A DNA stretch of 64,000 nt from Pandoraea aquatica (GTDB lineage: Bacteria > Pseudomonadota > Gammaproteobacteria > Burkholderiales > Burkholderiaceae), in NCBI RefSeq assembly GCF_902459565.1, contig NZ_CABPSN010000001.1, forward strand, positions 1,178,001 through 1,242,000. Reading direction: 5' to 3'. Positions within the stretch are counted from its first letter, which is position 1, and each line of letters starts with the position of its first letter. Below the pieces are notes generated by a model. That model was given only the letters and a program-made list of their open reading frames with translations, did no database searches and was not told the DNA's origin. The position numbers were made by a program, and so were the translations under genes. This document shows, one piece after another, positions 1 to 8,928 of the stretch.

Positions 1-878
1 ATGACATACGTCGCGCCGCGTCCGCTCGGCACGGCCGGGCGCGGACGGTCCGTCGGCAAAGGCAAGATGGGATGTTCGTCGCCGAGCTGCGCACGCCAGT
101 AGTCCAGTTGCCGCTCCAGCTCACCGGCTTCCAGCCAGCCGCGTTGCCAGATGGCGTAGTCGGCGTACTGCACTGGCAACTCGGGCAGCGCTGCGACGTG
201 AGTCTCTGCTTCGCCGGCACCGATGAACTGCGCGTAGCCACGTGTGCATTCCTCCACCAGACGCGTCATTGACCATGCGTCCGCCACGATGTGATGCAGC
301 GTGAGCAGCAACACGTGTTCGTCGGCCGCCACACGAATCAGTCGCGCGCGCATCAGCGGCGCGACGTCCAGCGCGAAGGGACGTACCGCCTCGTCCCGCG
401 CGCACGCTTGCACTCGCGCGTCCTGATCCGCGACGGTCGTGCCATCGCTTTGCCAGTCTTCGTAGTCGATGGAGAACGGCACGTCATCATGTACGCGCTG
501 CACGGCCCCGTTCGGACCTTCGTGAAAGCTGGTGCGCAGCGCTTCATGGCGTGCGACGATGGCCGCGAAGGCTTGCGACAGCGCTACAACGTTCAGCGTC
601 CCTTTCAATCGCACGGCCGCAGGAATGTTGTACGCGCCCGTGCCCGGATGCAGTTGCTCCACGACCCACAGGCGTTGCTGCGCGTACGACAACGGCGCGT
701 CGGCCCCGTCACGCAGGCCGCCCGGAATCGGCAGACTGGCCAGATCGACGCCCTGCTCACGAGCGCGCGACTGAAACACGCGACGCTTGTCGCCGGGCAA
801 GGCGAGAAAGCGTCGCATCAGTGCCGAGTCGTCAGCCTTGGGGACATTGGCCACGTTGGCCGAATTGGCGAGAGACAT
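1..878 (-). CDS. NRPS, N-terminal condensation domain (partial, runs off window edge)
   Basis: Third NRPS gene of the siderophore assembly line. Only the first 292 codons are inside the window; the rest lies beyond position 1. The ATG at 878 is preceded by AGAAGGA at a sensible distance. Residues about 50-292 read as a condensation domain: a start motif SYAQQRLWVVEQL, then the active-site motif HHIVADAW near residue 196 (HHxxxD pattern). It begins 100 bases after the stop of the preceding NRPS gene, on the same strand, so it is probably co-transcribed and accepts the peptide from that protein's last carrier domain. Its adenylation, carrier and release domains cannot be seen, so the final residues and the chain-release mode of the siderophore remain unknown. 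Confidence 0.93.
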   Translation of the reverse strand, partial: MSLANSANVANVPKADDSALMRRFLALPGDKRRVFQSRAREQGVDLASLPIPGGLRDGADAPLSYAQQRLWVVEQLHPGTGAYNIPAAVRLKGTLNVVALSQAFAAIVARHEALRTSFHEGPNGAVQRVHDDVPFSIDYEDWQSDGTTVADQDARVQACARDEAVRPFALDVAPLMRARLIRVAADEHVLLLTLHHIVADAWSMTRLVEECTRGYAQFIGAGEAETHVAALPELPVQYADYAIWQRGWLEAGELERQLDYWRAQLGDEHPILPLPTDRPRPAVPSGRGATYV

Positions 879-978
879 CGCGAAATCCTTCTATCGAACC
901 ATCAGAAATCGAATGGAGATGGCCTCGCGTTGTACATGTCGCGGCAAGCGAGCATGCGCCACACGAGGCCGTAGTACA

Positions 979-3900
979 TCAAGCTGCGTCGGCCTCCAGA
1001 TCGCCGAGCAGGTCATCCAGTGCGTTGCGTGTCTGCGCATCGAGCGCCGCGGGCGCAGCGGCCGCCCACGCGGCACAGAAGTCCGACAGCACCGGCGTCT
1101 CGAACAACTGACGCAACGCCACCGGTCGCCCCGACGCCGCCTGCAAGCGCGCGACCATCTGCGTCGCCAACAGCGAGTGGCCGCCCAGCGCAAAGAAGTT
1201 GTCGTGACGCCCCACGCGCTCGACGCCGAGCACCGCCTGCCAGACCTGCGCGACGTCCGTCTCCACACCGTCCTGCGGTGCGACGAAGCGCGCGGCAGCC
1301 GCCTGCGGTGCCGGCAGCGCGCGACGGTCGAGCTTGCCGTTCGGCGTGAGCGGCAACGCGTCCAGACGCAGCCACTGTCCCGGCATCATGAACACCGGCA
1401 CGCGCGTCGCAAGATGCTCGCGCAGACGCTCCCAGAGCCCCTCGTCATCGGCACTGGCGACGACATACGCCACCAGTTGTTCGTCGGCGCCCTCGCCTCG
1501 CACCAGCACGGCGGCATCGCTGACTTCCGCGTGCGCCAGCAACTGCGCCTCGATCTCGCCCGGCTCGATCCGGAAGCCCCGCAGCTTGACCTGTTGATCG
1601 CCACGTCCGAGGTAATCGAGCGTGCCGTCCGGCAAACGTCGCACGCGGTCGCCCGTCTGATACATACGCGCACCGGCAGGCCCCCACGGATCGGGGACGA
1701 AGCGCTCTGCGCTCAGTGCAGGACGTCCCAGATAGCCGCGCGCCAATCCCTCTCCCCCCACATACAGATCGCCCGGCACCCCCATCGGCACTTCGGCGAG
1801 CGACGCGTCGAGCACACGCCAGCCGATATCCGGCAGCGCCTCGCCAATCGGCGACTGACCGATGCCTGCCTCAGCCGCCTCCGGCGTCACGACGCCATAG
1901 CTCACATAGACGGTCGTCTCCGTCGGCCCATACATGTTGATGACGCGGGTTTGCGTGCCGAAGTGCGACCACCACGGCGCGAGTCGGCGAGGCGTGAGCG
2001 CTTCGCCCGCCAGCACGATGTGGCGCAGCGTGGTCTGTGAAGCGTCTGCCGGGAGGGCCGCGAGTATTTGATAGAACGCGGACGGTGTCTGACACAGCAC
2101 CGTCACCCGTTGCTGCTCGATCATCGACCACAGCGCCTGCGGTTCGCGGCTCGTGTAATACGGCACGACGACCAGCCGCCCGCCATGCGAGAGCGCGCCG
2201 AAGATCTCCCACACCGACACGTCGAACGCATACGAGTGGAACATCGTCCAGACGTCGTCCGGACCGAAGCCGAACCAATCCTCCGTCGAATGCAGCAAAC
2301 GCATCAACTGACGGTGTGCGACCTGCACACCCTTCGGCCTGCCCGTCGAACCGGACGTGTAAATCACATACGCCAACTGGTCGACGTGAATACGCACTTC
2401 GGGCGACGTCGTCGGCAGCGTCGCGTCACGCGACAGCGCATCGATGCTCACGCTGTCCTTGGGCAACCACACGGGTGCGCCCAGCGCAGCGTCCGTCACC
2501 ACGACCTTGATGTCGGCGTCCTGCACGACGTAACCGAGGCGTTCGTCCGGATAAGCGGGGTCGAGCGGCACGTAGGCCGCGCCCGCCTTGAGCACGCCGA
2601 GAATGGCGACGATCAGTTCGACGCGACGCGTCAGCGCAATGCCGACACGATCCTCACTCGCCACACCTCGGCGCAGCAACGCGTGCGCCACCCGGTTCGC
2701 CTGCGCGTCGAGTTCCGCGTAGGTCAGCGAGCGCTCGCCATCGGTCACGGCGATGGCCTCCGGTTGTGATGTCGCGAAAGCCGCAATCGTCCGGTCGACG
2801 GTCGTTATGACGTCGAACGTCCGGCGCGGTCCGCGCTGCGTCGGCCATGCGGTGTCGGCGTCGTGCAAGACGACGTCCGCCACGAGCAGCGTCGTCGCCG
2901 TCTGCGGCGCACACAGCTGCGCGAGCAGATCGTGCAACTGCGTCCACAGGCGCTCCACCGCACCGTCATCGAAATGCTGACGGTCGTAGCTCATGCGTAC
3001 ATCGATGGTCTCGCCCGACGCAATGCCGATCGTGAGCGGGTAATGCGTGGTCTCCACGTTCACGATGTCACCGAAGCGCAGCGCGTGTGCGCCCTGCGCC
3101 CGAAGTGCACGATCCACCGGATAGTTCTCGAAGACGATCAGCGAATCGAACAGCGCCTGCCCCGGCCAGCCGACCCAGCGCTGAATGTCGTAAAGCGGCG
3201 TGCTCTCGGCTTCGCGCAGCGCCAGGTTGTCTTCCTGCAATCGGTGCAGCCAGTCGTCGAGGGCTTCCGAAGGCATTGGGCCTTGCACCACGGGCAACGT
3301 GTTGATGAAGAGCCCCATCATGCGCTCGGCCCCCGGCAGCTCCGCCGGACGACCGGACACGGTCACGCCGAAGCACACGTCGCGCTTGCCCGTGTAGCGC
3401 TGAAGCAGCAGCGTCCATGCGCCCTGCACCAGCGTGTTGACGGTCAGACGGCGGCTGCGAGCGGCGCGCTGCCACGCTTGTGCGCTCGTCGCGTCGACCC
3501 GGAACGTGCGCTCGCCGTGGCCCTGCGCCGGGGCCGTCGTACGCAGCACGGTCTCATGCAATTGCGTCGGCGATTCGAAGGCGGCCAGCCGCTCGCGCCA
3601 GAACGATTCACCGTCCTGCGGCGCGTGCGCATCAAGCCACGCGATGTAATCGCGAAAACGCGGCGCGGTGCCTTCCACCGCCGGCGTGCCGGACAGATAC
3701 GCCTGAAGGATCTCACCGATCAGCTGCGCACTGCTCCAACCATCGAGCAGCACGTGGTGCAGCGTCCAGATCAGTTGCCACGCGTCGTCCCCCACACGCA
3801 CGAGCGCCACGCGCTGCAACGGCGCGACGGCAAGGTCGAACCCCTGTGCGCGCTCCTGTTGCGCCAGTTCCGTCAGCACACCCGCGCCCTGCTGGGCCAC

Positions 3901-6900
3901 ACGTTCGCGCCAGTCAAGCAGACGCAGCGCTTGCGGCACTTCGCGGTGCACGAGTTGCAGCGGCGGTGCTCCGTCTCGCCATATGAAGCTCGTGCGCAAA
4001 ATTGCGTGACGTTTGACGGCTGCCTGCCACGCAGCGGCAAAGGCGTCGGCCTGCAATCCTTCGAGACGAATCTGAAGCTGGTTGATGTACGACGCACTGT
4101 CCGGTGCGAGACGCGCATGAAACACCATCCCCTGCTGCATGGGCGAGAGCGGATAGGCGTCTTCGAGATCGGCGGCGACCACCGGCAGATCGGCCAGCGC
4201 GGCTTCGGTCAGCCCCGCCAGCGGGAAGTCGGCCGCGCTTGTGACCTGTGCGTCGACGCTGGCTGTGACGAGCGTGCCCAGCGCCGCTTGCATGCGTGCA
4301 GCCACAGCGGCAATCGTCGGCTCGTGGAAGCGCTTGCGCGAGAAGCGCCAGTAGAGACGCAGGCAGCCGTCGGTGATCGCCCCGTCGACCGACAGCCAGT
4401 TTCCCAGCGGCGCGGACGCGTCGCGGGCAGCCCCTGCGGGGGCATCGCTCGGCGCGAACCGCCCGTCGCCGAAGCCTGCGTCGACGCGGCCGAGGTAGTT
4501 GAACGTGATGCGGCCCTGCGGCAAAGCAGCCATCGCTTCACGTACTTCGTCACTGCCGTGATACCGCAACGCGCCGAATCCCAGCCCGGCGCGCGGTACA
4601 GCCCGCCACATCCGCTTGAGCGAGAACAGCGTTTCGCGCGGCGATGCCGACACGTCGACGGCCAACGGATAGACCGACGTGAACCAGCCGAGTGTGCGGG
4701 TCAGATCGAAAGCCTCCGTGCCCGGCACGTCGTCGCGGCCATGGCCTTCGACGCATAAAGCCACGCGTCCTGCCCCGGTCCACTCGCCGACAGCCTGCGC
4801 CAGTGCTGCAACGAGCAGTTCGTGGATACGTGCCCGGTCGTTCACGGCATCGAGCAACCGCCGGGTGACGGACGCGTCGAGCGCCAAGGTGACTTCAGCT
4901 GCATCCGCCTGACGGTCGCCCTCGGCAGGCGTGGCGTCGACAGGCAGCGTGTTATGTGCGCCCTGGAGTGTTTCCGTCCAGAACGTCGCTTCCTGCGCCG
5001 CCTCGTGCGACGACGCCCAATCGCGCCAGTAGGTCGCCCAAGCACCGTACGACGTGCCATTGTCCGCCAGCGCGACGGGCTGCCCCGCTTCGCGTTGGGC
5101 GAGGGCTCGCTGCAAATCACCCAACAACACGCGCCACGACACGCCGTCGACGGCAATGTGATGGCAGACGAGCAGCAGACGCTGACGTCCCTCCGTCAGA
5201 TTGACGAGCACCGCGCGCAGCAACGGACCGTTTGCCAGCGACAGACCGCGTTGCGCACGCTCGGCAGCGGCAAGCGCCTGCGCTTCGCCGGCGGCGTCCA
5301 CGACGTCCAGTGTGACGAGCGATGCGTCGGACGACGCGCGCTGTTGCTGCCAGCCGTCGCCGTGCTGGATGTAGCGCATTTGCAGAGCTTCGTGATGCGC
5401 AGCGACGGCCTGCAATGCGTCACGCAATGCGTCGCCATCAAGCGGGCGTCCCACGTCGCGTACTTCCACCTGCACCCACTGATTCCAATGGTCGCGCTGA
5501 GGGATCGGCTCGCCGAAGAACCACGACTGGATTGGCAGCAAGGGGATCTCGCTCGCCTCGCCAGCAGCAGACTGCGCGACTGCACCGGCATTCGTCTGCG
5601 CAGGCGCTGCCACTGCGGCCAGCTCCGCAAGCGTTTGATGGCGGAACACGTCGCGAACCGTGATGCGCCAGTCCGCCTCGCGCGCACGGCTGACCAGTTG
5701 CAACGCGATGATCGAGTCGCCGCCAAGTGAGAAGAAGTTATCGCCCCGGCCGACTTGCGCCGCCCCGAGCAACTGCGTCCAGATCGCTGCGAGATCCGCC
5801 TCGGCCCCGGCGCGCGGTGCTTCCGCACTCGCGCTCTGCCACACCGGCTCGGGCAGACGCTTGCGATCGAGCTTGCCGTTGACGAGCTTGGGCAGCGCGT
5901 CGAGCACCAGAATCTGTGCGGGCACGAGATACGCGGGCAACCGCACGGCGAGCGCCTGTCGCAATTGCTCACCGAAGCTCGTCGGGTCGATGCCGTCCGG
6001 CGGCGTGGCACTCACGTGCGCCACGAGTTGCACGCCCGCCGGTCCCTGCGCGGTGCCGACGACGGCCTCGCGCACGCCCGTCTCCGCCAGCAATTGCGCT
6101 TCGACTTCGCCCGGCTCGATGCGAAAGCCGCGCACCTTGAGTTGCTGATCGCGGCGTCCCAGGTATTCCAGCGTGCCGTCATCCAGCCAGCGAACGCGGT
6201 CGCCGGTGCGGTACATGCGCGTGCCTGGCACGCCCCACGGGTCAGGCACGAACCGCTCGGCACTCTGGCCCGGACGCGCCAGATAGCCACGCGCCACGCC
6301 TTCGCCGCCGAGGTACAGCTCCCCCGCTACGCCGACCGGCACCGGTTGCAGACGCTTGTCCAGCACATACGCACGACGCTCGCCGACGAGCGAGCCGATG
6401 GGCGCATAGGGCGTCGGGCTTTGCATGCCCGCGTGGACCGTCCAGTTCACTGGCGTGACGACCGTCTCCGTCGGCCCATAACCGTTGAGCAATCGCACAG
6501 GTTGCAGCGTGCGCATGACGAGCGCCAGCGTGTCGCGGGACAACGCCTCGCCGCCGCACGAATAGATGAGGCCCGGCGGTACGGCGTCCGGATGCGCTTC
6601 CACCCAGTGCGCAACATGACGCAAGAGTGCCGTCGGTAGTCCTGCGTTGGTCACGCGACGCTGCACGATCTGCTCGCAGATTTCCTCCGGCGTCCATTGA
6701 CGTGGGCCACGCAGCACCACGCACGCACCCTGCGAGAGCAGCGTCAGCCAACGCTCGTGCGCACCGTCGAACGACAGCGACGCCACATGCAGTTCGCGGA
6801 AGTCCGGCGTCATGCCGAACAACCCGGCGATCGCGCGGCAATGCATCGCAATCGGGCCGTGCGATACCGCGACGCCCTTCGGTCGCCCCGTCGAACCGGA

Positions 6901-8928
6901 CGTGAAGATCACATAGGCCAGTTGCGCGGGATGCAGCACAGGCAGCGCTGCCTTCGTAGCCGAGGAATCGGCTGCGGCAATGTCCAGCGCGGCCACGCCC
7001 GACGGCACGCGCGTCAGCCCGTCCCTGTCCGTGATCACCCGCGCAATGCCCGCATCCGCGCACAACTCGGCTACGCGCTCGGCCGGATGTTCGACGTCGA
7101 GCGGGACATAAGCGCCGCCTGCGCGCAGCACCGCGACCATCGCGACGAACACGTTCGTCGAGCGCGGTAGCCACACCCCGATGTGCGTCTCCGGCGTCAA
7201 CCCGTTCGTGAGCAAGCTCGCCGCCAGTGCGTCTGCGCGACGCAGCAGTTCGCCGTACGTCAGCACATCGCCATCGCATTCGACGGCGATGGCGTCCGGA
7301 CGACGTGCGGCATGGTCCGCAATCATGTCCGGCAGGAGACGCGTGTCGTTCGTGGCGACGCCAGCATCGTTCGCGGGGCTGCCCCAGCGGCGGATGGCGG
7401 CCAGTTCGTCGTCATCGGCAAGCGGCAGGTCTTGTAAGGGCGAGGCCGATTGCGAGACGAGCGCGGTCAGCAGCGTCTGCCAGTGCGCGCAGATGCGCTG
7501 CGCCGTTTGCGACGAGATGACGTCGCAGGCGTAGCCCAGCCCACCGCCGAGCGTGCCGTCGGGCGACTCGACAATCCCCAGATCGAGGTCGAACTTCGCC
7601 TGGGTGGTCTCGCCGTCGAGCACCGTCGCGGTAACACCCGGCAACTGCAACGCCGCCGCTGCATGACGCCGCTGATGGTTCACCATCACCTGGAACAGTG
7701 GGCTATGGCTCAGGCTTCGCGCAGGGGCGAGACGCTCGACCACCTGTTCGAACGGGACATCCGCGTGACGCTGCGCGTCGAGCAGCGTGTCGCGCACCTG
7801 CGCGAGCAAAGCGTCGAATCCCGCCGACAGATCGACGCGCGCACGCACGACCACCGTGTTGACGAAACACCCGACCACGCGTTCCAGCGCCGTGCGGCTG
7901 CGATGACTCACGGGCACACCGACACGCACATCGATGGTCGTGGCATCCATAGCGTCATCGCTCTGACCTGCCGCGTAGCGGGCCAGCAGCGCCTGGAACG
8001 ACGCCAACAAGACGGCGAACGGCGTGGTGCGGGCGTCACGCGCCAAGGCGCGAACGCGCTCCGCCAAGGGCGCGGGCAGCGTGAACGCCACGCGTCCGCC
8101 TTCGGCATCGCGCTGCGCCGGGCGATGACGGTCGAGCGGCAACGCCAGCAGATCGTCGGCATCGGCAAGCTGCGTCGCCCAGTAATCCAGTTGCCCGGCC
8201 AGCGCTTCACCGCCCAGCCGCAGCCGTTGCCAGATGGCGTAGTCGCCGTAGGTCGGGCTGGTCGTCTGCGTCGCCGGCGTCTGTCCGTTGCGCACGAGGG
8301 CGTAGTCACGGGCGATCTCGCCGATGAGCACATCGAGCGAGCCGCCGTCGGAGATCAGGTGATGCATCGTCAGCACCAGCACATGACACGTCGGCGTCAC
8401 GCGCAGCAATGTCGTGCGCACGAGCGGGCCGAGCGTCAGGTCGAAGGCGCGACGGCTGACGTCCGCTACCGCGTCTCGGATGTCCACCTCGGTGGCCCCT
8501 GCGGCCAGCGTCACGATGTCCAGCGGCACTTCGACGCGCGCATGCACGTGCTGCATGAGCTTGCCATCCGTCACCTCGAAGGTCGTGCGCAGCGCGGCGT
8601 GACGGGCTACGGCGGCCGCAAAGGCTTGCGCCAGCGCCGCCGTGTCGAGATCGCCATCGAGCTGTACTGCGCCGGTGATGTGATAGGTGTCGTGGCGCTC
8701 GTCCAATTGCAACAGCGTCCACATGCGTTGCTGCGCGAACGAGGCGGCGGCGCGCGCGCCGTCCTCTCCTTCCGCCCGGGACACCCAACCGTCGAGCGGC
8801 AAATGTTCGCGCACGTCGACGCCCTTGCGTTCGAGCAGCGCGATCATCGCCTGCCGTTGCGTCGGGGCCAGACGGGCGAGCGTCGTTTGAATGTCGTCTT
8901 TCGTATCAGCCATGCTTGGTTTGCCCAT
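979..8928 (-). CDS. NRPS, two modules: C-A-T-E-C-A-T (siderophore peptide synthetase)
   Basis: 2649-residue synthetase. Domains by visible motifs: C (HHLISDGGS near 192), A1 (TSGSTGRPKGV near 680), T1 (DNFFSLGGDS near 1067), E (HHIAVDGVSW near 1260), C2 of the kind that follows an E domain (MQQGMVFHARL; HHVLLDGWS near 1726), A2 (TSGSTGRPKGV near 2194) and T2 (DNFFALGGHS near 2580). No thioesterase, so the chain passes to the next NRPS. Hand alignment to GrsA gives A1 code DGEGSGGVTK; Glu at position 239 suits a basic or ornithine-type substrate, which the E domain would convert to D. A2 reads DVWCVAMVYK, which I cannot assign. The start was set at 8928 because GGAGG lies 6 bases upstream; this overlaps the preceding gene by 23 bases, suggesting translational coupling. 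A longer in-frame start exists at 8988. Confidence 0.95.
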   Translation of the reverse strand: MGKPSMADTKDDIQTTLARLAPTQRQAMIALLERKGVDVREHLPLDGWVSRAEGEDGARAAASFAQQRMWTLLQLDERHDTYHITGAVQLDGDLDTAALAQAFAAAVARHAALRTTFEVTDGKLMQHVHARVEVPLDIVTLAAGATEVDIRDAVADVSRRAFDLTLGPLVRTTLLRVTPTCHVLVLTMHHLISDGGSLDVLIGEIARDYALVRNGQTPATQTTSPTYGDYAIWQRLRLGGEALAGQLDYWATQLADADDLLALPLDRHRPAQRDAEGGRVAFTLPAPLAERVRALARDARTTPFAVLLASFQALLARYAAGQSDDAMDATTIDVRVGVPVSHRSRTALERVVGCFVNTVVVRARVDLSAGFDALLAQVRDTLLDAQRHADVPFEQVVERLAPARSLSHSPLFQVMVNHQRRHAAAALQLPGVTATVLDGETTQAKFDLDLGIVESPDGTLGGGLGYACDVISSQTAQRICAHWQTLLTALVSQSASPLQDLPLADDDELAAIRRWGSPANDAGVATNDTRLLPDMIADHAARRPDAIAVECDGDVLTYGELLRRADALAASLLTNGLTPETHIGVWLPRSTNVFVAMVAVLRAGGAYVPLDVEHPAERVAELCADAGIARVITDRDGLTRVPSGVAALDIAAADSSATKAALPVLHPAQLAYVIFTSGSTGRPKGVAVSHGPIAMHCRAIAGLFGMTPDFRELHVASLSFDGAHERWLTLLSQGACVVLRGPRQWTPEEICEQIVQRRVTNAGLPTALLRHVAHWVEAHPDAVPPGLIYSCGGEALSRDTLALVMRTLQPVRLLNGYGPTETVVTPVNWTVHAGMQSPTPYAPIGSLVGERRAYVLDKRLQPVPVGVAGELYLGGEGVARGYLARPGQSAERFVPDPWGVPGTRMYRTGDRVRWLDDGTLEYLGRRDQQLKVRGFRIEPGEVEAQLLAETGVREAVVGTAQGPAGVQLVAHVSATPPDGIDPTSFGEQLRQALAVRLPAYLVPAQILVLDALPKLVNGKLDRKRLPEPVWQSASAEAPRAGAEADLAAIWTQLLGAAQVGRGDNFFSLGGDSIIALQLVSRAREADWRITVRDVFRHQTLAELAAVAAPAQTNAGAVAQSAAGEASEIPLLPIQSWFFGEPIPQRDHWNQWVQVEVRDVGRPLDGDALRDALQAVAAHHEALQMRYIQHGDGWQQQRASSDASLVTLDVVDAAGEAQALAAAERAQRGLSLANGPLLRAVLVNLTEGRQRLLLVCHHIAVDGVSWRVLLGDLQRALAQREAGQPVALADNGTSYGAWATYWRDWASSHEAAQEATFWTETLQGAHNTLPVDATPAEGDRQADAAEVTLALDASVTRRLLDAVNDRARIHELLVAALAQAVGEWTGAGRVALCVEGHGRDDVPGTEAFDLTRTLGWFTSVYPLAVDVSASPRETLFSLKRMWRAVPRAGLGFGALRYHGSDEVREAMAALPQGRITFNYLGRVDAGFGDGRFAPSDAPAGAARDASAPLGNWLSVDGAITDGCLRLYWRFSRKRFHEPTIAAVAARMQAALGTLVTASVDAQVTSAADFPLAGLTEAALADLPVVAADLEDAYPLSPMQQGMVFHARLAPDSASYINQLQIRLEGLQADAFAAAWQAAVKRHAILRTSFIWRDGAPPLQLVHREVPQALRLLDWRERVAQQGAGVLTELAQQERAQGFDLAVAPLQRVALVRVGDDAWQLIWTLHHVLLDGWSSAQLIGEILQAYLSGTPAVEGTAPRFRDYIAWLDAHAPQDGESFWRERLAAFESPTQLHETVLRTTAPAQGHGERTFRVDATSAQAWQRAARSRRLTVNTLVQGAWTLLLQRYTGKRDVCFGVTVSGRPAELPGAERMMGLFINTLPVVQGPMPSEALDDWLHRLQEDNLALREAESTPLYDIQRWVGWPGQALFDSLIVFENYPVDRALRAQGAHALRFGDIVNVETTHYPLTIGIASGETIDVRMSYDRQHFDDGAVERLWTQLHDLLAQLCAPQTATTLLVADVVLHDADTAWPTQRGPRRTFDVITTVDRTIAAFATSQPEAIAVTDGERSLTYAELDAQANRVAHALLRRGVASEDRVGIALTRRVELIVAILGVLKAGAAYVPLDPAYPDERLGYVVQDADIKVVVTDAALGAPVWLPKDSVSIDALSRDATLPTTSPEVRIHVDQLAYVIYTSGSTGRPKGVQVAHRQLMRLLHSTEDWFGFGPDDVWTMFHSYAFDVSVWEIFGALSHGGRLVVVPYYTSREPQALWSMIEQQRVTVLCQTPSAFYQILAALPADASQTTLRHIVLAGEALTPRRLAPWWSHFGTQTRVINMYGPTETTVYVSYGVVTPEAAEAGIGQSPIGEALPDIGWRVLDASLAEVPMGVPGDLYVGGEGLARGYLGRPALSAERFVPDPWGPAGARMYQTGDRVRRLPDGTLDYLGRGDQQVKLRGFRIEPGEIEAQLLAHAEVSDAAVLVRGEGADEQLVAYVVASADDEGLWERLREHLATRVPVFMMPGQWLRLDALPLTPNGKLDRRALPAPQAAAARFVAPQDGVETDVAQVWQAVLGVERVGRHDNFFALGGHSLLATQMVARLQAASGRPVALRQLFETPVLSDFCAAWAAAAPAALDAQTRNALDDLLGDLEADAA

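Noticed and set aside
2863-4758. Long plus-strand frame opposite the second NRPS, and many similar frames from 290 to 22333
   Set aside because: They mirror the NRPS reading frame in high-GC DNA, are Arg/His-rich and contain no recognisable motif or ribosome-binding site.
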